Assembly: GCA_963678705.1 (NCBI GenBank)
Contig: OY783213.1
Location: 9,366,451 to 9,430,450, forward strand
Direction: 5' to 3'
From: Panorpa germanica
Taxonomy: Eukaryota > Arthropoda > Insecta > Mecoptera > Panorpidae
DNA: 64,000 nt
Shown: positions 49,287 through 64,000 of the stretch, in pieces
Position numbering within the stretch: the stretch's first letter is position 1
How the letters are laid out: each line of letters starts with the position of its first letter
Position numbers and translations under genes: made by a program
Notes under the pieces: generated by a model
What the model saw: only the letters and a program-made list of their open reading frames with translations
Told to the model about the DNA's origin: nothing
The model's database searches: none

Positions 49287-49869
49287 TTTCCAGAAATTTT
49301 AGAATCTGCAATATATTATCCAAATCTATAATTAGTAACATTAAAAATATAATTTATGAAAACATTTTGAAGATATCAGCGTAAAAAACTTCATTTCGGT
49401 GTGACTTAGCTAAATCTTAATTCTGAAAGTTTTTCACTAAACCAATTTAAGGGTATGTAGCATTTAAATATATTTTAACGTAACAGCTAATGTTTTCTGT
49501 ATTGATGCATACAATACATCTAAATTGGTTCGTGGTAAATATTAATAAACTCTTTATTACAATTTACTCTAAAAGAAATATTGTAAAACCTGTAGTCCTC
49601 CTCGTTAAGCCGTGTTCTCACGAGGCGAGTAGCGATAATATGGAGGTGAGTTGAATGGATCAATAGTACTTTATTCAACAAAAGTTAAATATTACTTGAA
49701 TTTGCTTTTTACACATCCATGTGTCTATAAATCTGTTTCGTGAGGACATGGCTTTTATAAATTTTAAGTTTCTTGAATTGTTAAATAATGTAAATAATTT
49801 CAGAAATAAATATATATACTAAAGGTTTAAACATTATTATTTAATTTAAAAGTATTGTTAAGAATTGGT
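49287..49869. other. 5' flank of SMYD4-like B
   Basis: No gene recognised. At 49765-49815 about 50 bases (TTAAGTTTCTTGAATTGT, GTAAATAATTTCAGAAATAA) match the end of the exon-like block at 46500-46560. Confidence 0.4.
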
Positions 49870-49872
49870 TTA

Positions 49873-50065
49873 TAAGCTGAACCAAACAATTGTTTAAGGA
49901 CGAGCCATCTATTTCACGGTAGATAAAACAACCCAGTTAAATATTACTTTCATAGATGTCACTAGCAGCTAATTTCATAACGCCTGATCTACTTGCTACT
50001 ATATATACACACATACTTCAATCATCAATGCCATAAACATTTATTTTTAAAAAAGATAAACAAAG
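49873..50065 (+). repeat. Flanking direct repeat, left copy
   Basis: Contains TGAACCAAA, GCCATCTATT, AGTTAAATATTA, CATAGATG, ATAACGCCTGAT, ATGCCATAAACATTTA and GATAAAC in the same order as 53320-53497. Diverged, but clearly homologous over about 180 bp. Confidence 0.75.
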
Positions 50066-52810
50066 GTTTGTCTTTAAAAAAAAGCAGTGCTTTTGAAGTT
50101 CTTTGATATTTTTTTATGTAGTTATGATCGTTATGCTATAATATAAAGAACTGCGTCATTACATTTTTAATATCTGCGATTTTCTGGAATTTATGCGACC
50201 TTTTATAAATTCATGGACTTTTTTTGTAAAAGAAAATTTGCATTTCTTTGATATTTTTTAATGTAGTTAGATTCGTTATGCTCTAAAATAAGAAAACTGC
50301 ATCATTAGATTTTAAATACCTACTCGATTTTGGCTTTTATGCGACCTTTTTTAAATCCATGGACATATTTTTTCTAAATTTTTTTTTTTGATTCTTTGGA
50401 ATAATTTGATGCAGTTATGTTCGTTATGCTCTAAAATAAAAAACTGCTTAATTAGATTTTAAATACCTACGCAATTTTGGCTTTTATGCGACCTTTTTTA
50501 AATCCATGGACATATTTTTTCTAAATTTTTGTTTTGATTCTTTGGAATAATTTGATGCAGTTATGTTCGTTATGCTCTAAAATAAAAAACTGCTTAATTA
50601 GATTTTAAATACCTACGCAATTTTGGCTTTTATGCGACCTTTTTTAAATCCATGGACATTTTTTTTCTAAATTTTTTTTTTGATTCTTTTTAATATTTTG
50701 ATGCAGTTATGTTAGCTGTGTTCGAAAATAAAAAACTGCATCATTAGATTTTAAATACCTACTCAATTCTGGTTTTTATGCGACATTCTATATTTTCATG
50801 GACATTTTTTTTTTAAATTAAAAATGCATTTTCCTTAAATTTTTTGATGTAGTTATGTTCGTTATGCTAAAATATAAAGAACTGCGTCATTTTATTTTTA
50901 ATATCTACGATTTTCTGGCATTTATTCGACTTTTTATAAATTCATGGACTTTTTTTGTAAAAAAAATATTTGCATTTTTTTAATATTTTTTTATGTAGTC
51001 ATGTTCGCTATGCTCTAAAATAAAAAACTGCAGCATTAGATTTTAAATACTTGCGCGATTTTAGATTTTATGTGAACTTTTTTATTTTCATGGACATTTT
51101 TTTCAAAAAATTAAAAATACATTTTTCTTAAATTTTTTGATGCAGTTATGTTCGCTAAGCTTTAAAATAAAAAACTGCATCATTAGATTTTAATTACCTA
51201 CTCAGATACTAAAAAAATTGCATTGCTCTTAAAATCATAAAAGTGAACCTTTTCATCATTTTTAACAAGATTATAGCCTTCTTTCATTGCATACTCCGAT
51301 ATAGAGATTTTAATATATTGATATATCATAAACTAAAATACTTATTTAAAAATGAATTTTAAATTTGAAATCAGCATTTAAAATTAAGTTAATATCCATT
51401 ATAAAATGACATATATTTTTCTTAAATTTTTATGAAAAGTAAGAAGAGTATAGTCTTCTTACTTTTCATAAAAATTGTTCGACTTTTTATGACGATATCT
51501 CGTAAACCAAAAGACTTATCTAAAAATGAATTACAAAATTGAAATCAGCATTCAAAATTATATAAAAAACCGTTATAAAAATAACATATTTCCTTCTTCA
51601 GTTTTTCAATGAAAGAAGACTATAATCTTGTTAAAAATGATGAAAAGGTTCACTTTTATGATTTTAAGAGCAATGCAATTTTTTGAGTTTCTGCGTAGAT
51701 ATTTAAAATCTAATGATGCAGTTTTTTATTTTAGAGTACAGCGAACATAACTGCATCAAAAAAATTGAAAAAAATGTAAATTTTTCTTTTTGAAGAAAAT
51801 GTCCATGAAAATATAAAAGTTCGCAAAAAAGCCAAAATTGCATAGGTATTTAAAATCTAATGATGCAGTATTTTATTTTAGAGCATAACTAATATAACTG
51901 CATTAAATTATTCCAAAGAATCAAAAAAAAAATTTAGAAAAAAATGTCCATGAATTTAAAAAAGTTCGCAAAAAAACTAAAATTGCGTAGGTATTTAAAA
52001 TCTAATGATGCAGTTTTTTATTTTAGAGCATAATGAACATAACTGCATCAAATTATTCCAAGGAATCAAAAAAAAAATTTTAAAAGAAATGTCCATGGAT
52101 TTGAAAAAGGTCGCATAAAAGCCAAAATCGCGTAGGTATTTAAAATCTAATGATGCAGTTTTTTATTTTAGAGCATAATGAACATAACTGCATCAAATTA
52201 TTCCAAGGAATCACAAAAAGAATTTAGAAAAAAAATGTCCATGGATTTAAAAAAGGTGGCATAAAAGCCAAAATCGAGTAGGTATTTAAAATCTAATGAT
52301 GCCGTTTTTTATTTTAGAGCATAATGAACATAGCTGCATAAAATTATTCCAAGGAATCAAAAAAAAAATTTCAAAAAGAAATTGGATTTGAAAAAGGTCG
52401 CTTAAGATCCAGAATCACGTAGATATTTAAAATGTAATGATGCAGTTCTTCATTTTGGAGCCTAGCGAACATAACTGTATCAAAAAATTAAAAGAAAAAG
52501 TATTTTTTACTTTAAAAAAAAATGTCCATGAAAATAAAAAAGGTTGCATAAAAATCTAGAAAAGCACATAACTTTTAAATTTAATTGCACAGTTCATCAA
52601 TTAAACATGTAGCGGACATAACCCCATCAAACAATTTGTAATATATCAACATTTACTTTTAGAAAGAAAGTCCATGAATTAAAAAAAGTTGCGTAAAAGC
52701 TTGGATGCGTAAGAATTTTTGTAGTGCATATAATCCAATTATAAAATTTCAAGAATATAAATATTAATGTTTCGGAAAAAAAGTTCTTGAATTTAAAAAA
52801 TATTGCGCCT
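50066..52810. mobile_element. Foldback-like element: inverted arrays of 146-147-bp units
   Basis: Left arm (50066-51210): about eight tandem units; the marker CATGGAC falls at about 50212, 50358, 50505, 50651, 50797, 50943 and 51089, spacing 145-147. Each unit contains GATGCAGTTATGTTCG, TTATGCTCTAAAATAAAAAA, CTGC, CATTAGATTTTAAATACCTA and TTTTATGCGACC. Right arm (51690-52810): similar units in reverse order and orientation (TCCATG at about 51802, 51947, 52092, 52238, 52525, 52671). Units decay outward. The core 51211-51689 is itself inverted: 51212-51290 matches the reverse of 51607-51689, around a perfect hairpin. Long inverted repeats built from tandem subrepeats are the defining feature of foldback transposons. 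No transposase ORF is present. Confidence 0.8.
51427..51474. repeat. Perfect 21-bp hairpin at the foldback centre
   Basis: Arms at 51427-51447 and 51454-51474 are exact reverse complements, with a 6-base loop GTATAG. It lies at the symmetry point of the whole inverted array (about 51451). Confidence 0.95.
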
Positions 52811-53039
52811 GATTAATTGCAACTACACTAACACTACATTTTAAAAATTATGAATTAAAAAGCTGAAAAAATATGTTGATTGTTCATAAAGGTGGTACCT
52901 TTAAAAAGCATATATGGATTATATAAATAAAAGAAGTAAAATAAATCTCAAGTATTTTTATTTTCATATATTTGTAATTTACATTTACATTTTTAACAAG
53001 ATTATAATAACATTCTTTACCTGAAAGAAACACAAAAAT

Positions 53040-53790
53040 GTATTTGCTTTTAAAGTAATAAACTGAACCTATTCACCATTTTTAACAAGATTAAATTTAA
53101 CAAGAATATATTTCATCTCTCGAAATGCTGAATATCTTACTTTTGCTAAAATTAAAAATTCAACATATTTATCAATTTTAAGAATACTATTAATATAAAA
53201 TATTTTCAATTTTTCTTACGTCTTATAATAACTTAGTAAATTAAAATTAGTAATCAAATTAAATCTTTATTAATTAGTATTTATATTACTAATAATAACA
53301 TAAAAACTATTTAGCAAATAGTTGAACCAAAGGGACGCCATCTATTGCACAATAGACAAAATAATTCTAGTTAAATATTAGGTGCATAGATGACACTACT
53401 AGGGTAATCTATAACGCCTGATTCGCATGCTTCTATATTAACACACACGTAGATATACTATACATGCCAAAAACATTTACTTATAAATCAGATAAACTAA
53501 ATACTAGATATTTTTATTTATTCCAATACAATAAAATACAACAAAAGTTACTTATATTTTTTTTCTTATTTGATCATATGATGTATGTCCTAATGTACTT
53601 CTTTCAGATGATTTTAAAATTACCTCATTTAAAAATTTTAAAACAAGACTTTAATCGGCTGATATTTCATACCAAAATAAAAATATACAATTGAAAACTA
53701 TTTGAAAATTTGAGTCAGCATTCAAAACTGTGTTAGAAATCATTTACTACTTTGATTATTAATGAAATCTGTCGTAAATCAGTTTTGGTT
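53040..53790 (+). repeat. Diverged copies of foldback core sequence
   Basis: TGCTTTTAAAGTAATAAACT and CACCATTTTTAACAAGATTA at 53046-53096 match the left side of the foldback core at 51222-51275. AGTCAGCATTCAAAACTG at about 53713-53730 resembles AATCAGCATTCAAAATTA of the core (51544-51561). They lie outside the arms, so the element or its relatives once extended here. A 76-codon ORF at 53464-53694 overlaps and is not convincing. Confidence 0.5.
53320..53497 (+). repeat. Flanking direct repeat, right copy
   Basis: Same orientation and order of blocks as 49873-50065. Too diverged and too long to be a simple target-site duplication. Confidence 0.75.
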
Positions 53791-54600
53791 GTTAGTCCGC
53801 CTCTGTCATTAGTTCAAGCATGTGCTTTATTGATAATTATCATGATGCTTAAATATTTTTATTAAGTAGATTCTTCCGGCCCATACTAACGCATACAAGT
53901 GATTCAATGTATAATCTATGCAAGTGAATATTTAAACCAGTCGCATCAATTCAGTTAAATAACAGGGAACTCGCGGTTCTATGGTTTAGCATTTCCATTC
54001 TTTATTCGAATTTATTTTATAACTACAAACCCATGAAATGTTGATTCTTTATTAATTGTTGTTACAAGTGTAGAATATTGCTATTTTAGCAGGCGTTTTC
54101 AAATAAAAATACGGCCCATAAACAGAATTAAAAATGCAGAATTAGAAATTAAACATTATTCTGAACAATCTGAAACAAATTTAATCATGTTACAGTTTCA
54201 TTTTAATCAATTCAAAACTATAAACACACTGTTACATATCTTTGACTCATCTTAATTAAGTTTATTACTTAAAATAATTTATCATTGTAACCTTCATAAT
54301 AATTTAAATGAATTACCTCCTGTAATCCTACATTTCCATTACATCCAGTTTAAGTCTGAACAAACATCTGCTGCATTTTGTTCAGTTCTCCTCAGAACTT
54401 TTAGCTTTAGTTTCGCGGCCGTAAATTCTCCCCTTGTTCTTTCATATTTATTATTACAATTTAATTTTAATTTAGTGTAATTGATAAACGCACCGGCTCC
54501 TCTCTGGCACGGATACTTAGCGTGGGTGTTTTAAGAGTAATGCATACATTATAAATTGCGCTAGGATTCAAGCAACATTGTTCCAAGTTGTAAAATAAAA
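53791..54600. other. 5' flank of the EcKinase-family gene
   Basis: No gene or clear core promoter recognised. A GC-richer patch (CACCGGCTCCTCTCTGGCAC) lies at about 54491-54510, 90 bp before the start codon. Confidence 0.4.
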
Positions 54601-56574
54601 ATGGTTACAATGAAAGTGAGTTTAGAATTCTTACAAAACTTATTAAGCACATCAGATCCAGATGTTACACTCAGTGATTTCAAGGTAAAAAGAATTGTAA
54701 AAAATCCACTGAATTTCAATTAAATATTATTGTTAATAAAGCATGTTTTATTTACAACTTCTTTATTTCATTCAGAGGTGAAAAGCATTTTTAATATATT
54801 TTTTACATAGTTGTAAAATAAGTCTTTGATTAAATCCATAAATCTAACTAAATATAAAAATAAATCATAAGGAAGCACCGGGATCCGGCCGTGGTGATAA
54901 TTACACGGCGATGCTGTATCGGGTTCGCCTGGAAGGTACACGCAGCGTCCAATCTCCAGAGCAGCAAATTTCTGGAGAAGTCACAGAAGTTCCATGGAGT
55001 CGTTCAATCATCTACAAAATTCTCCCAGACAGTCTAGCTCGCAGAGAAGCCTTTAAAAGTGAAGCGTTATTCAAAAACGAAGTTGCTTTCTACACTAGAA
55101 TCCTTCCAGCTATGATGGACTTCCAAAATATCACCAGAAATAATACAGGATTACCATTTACTGCAGTGCCTAAATGTTATTTAGCTAGAAATGATATTGT
55201 TGTTTTAGGTAAGAATAAGACAAGATATAAATAACAATAAACGCAGTTACGCAACTCCAAATATGTGTTTAATTACAGAAGATCTACGAGACCGTGGTTT
55301 TAAAATGTCGGATCGAAAATTGGGACTGAATCTTTCACAATGCAGTGCAGTTTTGAAAGAACTCGCTAGATTTCACGCATTATCACTAGCTATGAAGGTA
55401 TATCATTTATCTTCGATTGAAAAATATACCCTCCTCAAAAGAATAACAAAAATATTACGAGTACTTTCAAATTTATTTCAGGTCCTGGTACCAGAAGAAT
55501 TTCAAGAATTAAAGTCCACAGTAACTGAAGGAATTTTCATTAACGACAATAAGCAATGGTACAGTGGGTACTATAGTGCTGCTACTAAAAATGCACTGGC
55601 CATGGTAAGGACAAATACATAAATAAGTGTCTCTCTTTGGTAAAGCTCCATCTTTTTACAACTGAAAGGTTCTTCAATTCGTAAGAGATCTGAAATTAAA
55701 AGGAAATATTAATTTATAGGTACGAGATGCACTTCCTGTCAACGAAGGAAGACTTACCTACATTAATCGTTTCCGGGCATTTGTGGAAACCAGCAATTCC
55801 AGTGATAGTTCATTTTTCGATCGTATGGTGGATCTCATCAGACCCAATGAGCCCCTAGCTGTTTTATGCCACGGGGATTGCTGGACTAACAATATTCTAT
55901 TTAAATATGCAGAAAATGGACGAATTACAGAGGTATATACTATTTATTATCCACGTGACACGAATTAACTTTGAAACTGTATTTATTAAATTGTTTCAAG
56001 GTCTGTTTCGTTGATTTTCAACTTGTTCGCTACGGATCTCCAGCTCTTGATTTAGCCAACCTTCTGTATTGCTGCACATCCAGAAGTATGCGTACAAAAT
56101 ACTTAGATACCATTTTGAAGGAATATTACACAGAACTTTGCAAAGCTCTTGAACATATGGACGTTCTAACAGAGTGTTTTCAAAACAAAGAAGAACTTTG
56201 GAATCTGTAAGTTGATATATTAAATTTTAAGTTTTGATAACGATAGACATTTCTTCTTCTTGTAAGTTTCTCCAGTTTTATTTTTTCTTCAGTTAACTTT
56301 AAGTAACACTGGCATAATATAATGTATAATGCTTTCAAAAAATTATAGTTTTGAAGAAGAATTTCGGCGGTGTAGTCGCTTTGGTCTTGGGTTAGCACTG
56401 GATATGATTCCCATTGTAACGTGTGACAGTGATGAAGCTCCAGATCTTTACATAAGTCCTGACGAAGATTGTGATGAAGAAGGTGACCCAGGAGTTCCAC
56501 CAAAAGCAAATGATGTTTGTAAAATAAAAATGGCTGAACTGGTACAAGAACTCGTCGATAAAGATATCATATAA
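54601..56574 (+). CDS. EcKinase/CHK kinase-like protein
   Basis: Seven exons join in frame to 435 aa: 54601-54684, 54872-55208, 55279-55397, 55482-55604, 55720-55932, 56001-56206, 56349-56574. Family motifs are all present: nucleotide loop GSGRGDNY (32-39), candidate ATP-binding Lys77 in IIYKILP, EDLRDRGFKM (141-150), Brenner motif HGDCWTNN with catalytic Asp274 (272-279), and DFQLVRYGSPALDL with Asp297. This arthropod-rich family includes ecdysteroid 22-kinases and is linked to hormone inactivation and detoxification by phosphorylation; the substrate here cannot be told. No signal peptide, so cytosolic. ATG 54601 opens a short first exon. The acceptor of exon 2 (TCATAAG) lacks a pyrimidine tract, so that junction is the least certain. 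The C-terminus is acidic (DEAPDLYISPDEDCDEEGD). Confidence 0.93.
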
Positions 56575-56634
56575 TTTAAAACATTATCTATGTTAATATA
56601 ACATTTTCAAAATAATTGTATTTCTAATATTAAT

Positions 56635-56640
56635 AATAAA
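56635..56640 (+). promoter_or_regulatory. AATAAA polyadenylation signal of the EcKinase-family gene
   Basis: AATAAA about 60 nt after the stop codon at 56574; likely 3' end signal. Confidence 0.5.
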
Positions 56641-57651
56641 CCAATATACTATTATTATAAAGAAAAATCATAGATTAAAGTACTAATTTTAATTTTCAAT
56701 AAATGTTTAAAACTACTTAGTTATAAATTGATTCATTGCATCATTTGTTGATAAATACTAATAATTCTATATTTTAAATAAATAGCGGAAAATATGTCAT
56801 TGATGTTGCATAAGATTTAGGCTCAGCCTGCTCTTAAAAGGAAATCGTAGGCAACAATCAATAATATAATTCATTTCCAACTTTCAGCTAATATTAATAT
56901 TTTTAAAATATACAATTAAAAAGATAATTTATTAAGCTTACAAAAATAACTCTTTTAAGACGGGCCACCTTTTATATGAAACTTTATGCTTCTTCTATAC
57001 CTATTCTTCTCCTTCCGGAATAAGTATTGAAAGTTCTGATTACAAACCACGTTCTGATGAAGGAAACCACAACATTTATTCTGTATTGTTTAATATAGGA
57101 ATAGAAATCTGGTTAACTGGTTGAAAATGAACTTAAAAAAACCAATTATTATTGAAATCACATATGGATATATTTTTATAGTTACGAACAAAAAATTATC
57201 TACAAGAATAGGTATACAAACTATAAGATATTAAATTAAAATTCACTAATCAAATTGCGTATAAAGATATTTAAAAAAAAATTGTTCGACGATTTTCAAT
57301 TGGTATCTCCACCATATAACAAATGCTAATATTATCAAAAAGAAATATTGCAAATTAAAAATGTTATAAATTATAAATAATGGTAATATTAATTAAAAGC
57401 TGGATTTAAACTTATAATAGGGATGATTTAAAATAAACAGCTCTACTTAAAAATACTAATGTAACATGAATTAAAATCAGTTTAATTAGCAATGCATTTA
57501 AGATAAATAATCTTATGAGTTCTAAGACTATTTTGAAATAAATAATAAATCCAGCTCGTCGACTAGCTCCTAATTAGTATATGTGGCTTAGTTAATTAGT
57601 TAGTTCACATGTATTTGACAATTGTGATTTCTTGTTTGACATCCTGTACAT
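56641..57651. other. Convergent intergenic region
   Basis: AT-rich; no gene recognised. Separates the 3' ends of the EcKinase-family gene and PI4K2. Confidence 0.45.
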
Positions 57652-63295
<5,644 letters not shown>

Positions 63296-63303
63296 TCACT
63301 TGT

Positions 63304-63311
63304 TTATAAAA
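63304..63311 (+). promoter_or_regulatory. TATA-like box
   Basis: TATAAAAG, with an initiator-like TTAGTAC at about 63325-63331 and an ATG at 63337. The spacing suits a TATA promoter, but in DNA this AT-rich chance matches are frequent. Confidence 0.3.
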
Positions 63312-63336
63312 GGATAGGCCAACTTAGTACAGAGCA

Positions 63337-63456
63337 TGGATGCTGCGATTAGTACATGCAATGCTAACAAGAATACTTCAACCGATAAGAAATCATTATC
63401 AGTAGACATACGACAACTTAGTGATAAACTTTCAAATGAATCAACAGCCAGTTAAA
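63337..63456 (+). CDS. Short 39-codon ORF behind a TATA-like box
   Basis: Reads MDAAISTCNANKNTSTDKKS followed by LSVDIRQLSDKLSNESTAS and a TAA stop. The composition looks protein-like rather than random. It may be a small peptide ORF or the first coding exon of a gene running off the window (a weak donor CCA/GTTAAA lies at its end). No family recognised, no signal peptide. Low confidence. Confidence 0.25.
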
Positions 63457-64000
63457 TACATTAAATTAATAATAAAATTATTAATAATAACATGCACAAT
63501 TAAATGCAGATAGACATAGAGTCAATTTCGTTAAAACATATTTTGAAGTTAGAAATTACTTTAAAATTGTAAAAATGTTTTATCCGGATATTTAGTTTAG
63601 TTAAAAGTAATTCAACTGAATATTTATTTATTTAAATAGTCATAATAATAAGTTGGTTTGTTCCCACTGCTATTGTTTAAATTATTATTCTATATTTTAA
63701 TTATTCGTACGAACAAAATGGTTATCTATAGTAATATTATTAAATGGAAAAATTATTATATATGTACGTTCATTACATAAATAAAATATCAGGTTATTTT
63801 ATATCCGCTAAGCACAGTATGTCCATTTCAAGAATATTTTACATAAAAAATATTACGATTTGTATAGAATACGTAAAATATTAGCTTTATTAAAGTAAAA
63901 CAATTTATGTAACAGTTTAGTTAAAATGTTAATCATAAATACTAGTATACGTGGCATACCAGTAAATTTTTGATGTAAAATTTTGTTGGTTTCACTTTAT
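63457..64000. other. AT-rich window end
   Basis: No gene or repeat recognised. Confidence 0.4.

Noticed and set aside
50066..52810. CRISPR-like array
   Set aside because: Units are contiguous, about 147 bp long with no unique spacers, and the host is a eukaryote.
49873..53497. LTR retrotransposon with the direct repeats as LTRs
   Set aside because: The repeats are strongly diverged, lack TG...CA ends and primer sites, and no gag or pol frame lies between them.

Overview
This is an AT-rich (roughly 70% by eye) nuclear window from an insect. The evidence is spliced genes with GT-AG introns, insect-type gene content (an EcKinase/CHK-like kinase, a type II PI 4-kinase, a membrane-anchored hexosaminidase D, SMYD4-type SET/MYND proteins), a tRNA-derived SINE, non-LTR retrotransposon remnants and many TIR elements. 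The degenerate retrotransposon C-terminus near 29 kb and the general look of the proteins suggest Hymenoptera, but this is inference only. There are no bacterial operons, CRISPR arrays or viral genes.

Layout: positions 1-36 kb are a gene-poor, repeat-rich region. The only coding candidate is a 137-codon ORF of unknown function (9762-10175). The rest I can resolve consists of transposon families: CCCAGTAAACA elements (149-993, 2187-2460), a family starting CTAGAGTTTAC (three copies, 13-20 kb), a 630-bp family with GGGCTTGTGTCC ends (six copies or fragments), a TTAA-flanked family (20.6 and 25.2 kb), three hAT-type elements (two with perfect 8-bp target duplications), a SINE with an 11-bp target duplication, and a nested inverted-repeat complex at 26.5-28.7 kb.

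Positions 36.8-60.1 kb hold five genes, all with exons that join in frame: SMYD4-like A (-, 36835-38727), hexosaminidase D (+, 40643-44886), SMYD4-like B (-, 47387-49286), an EcKinase-family kinase (+, 54601-56574) and a type II phosphatidylinositol 4-kinase (-, 57652-60073, N-terminal exon not found). The two SMYD4 genes have the same length (594 aa) and the same single coding intron, and flank hexosaminidase D, so they are a duplicate pair. The kinase and PI4K2 genes are convergent. There is no sign of a shared pathway; the neighbours appear independent.

The most unusual structure is at 50.07-52.81 kb, between SMYD4-B and the kinase. Here about eight tandem units of 146-147 bp are followed by a similar array in the opposite orientation around a perfect short hairpin, as in foldback transposons. 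A diverged direct repeat of about 180 bp flanks it. From 60.1 to 64 kb the sequence is mostly non-coding, with one TATA-like promoter plus a short ORF near 63.3 kb. Exon boundaries were read by eye from splice consensus and reading-frame continuity; no database search was done.
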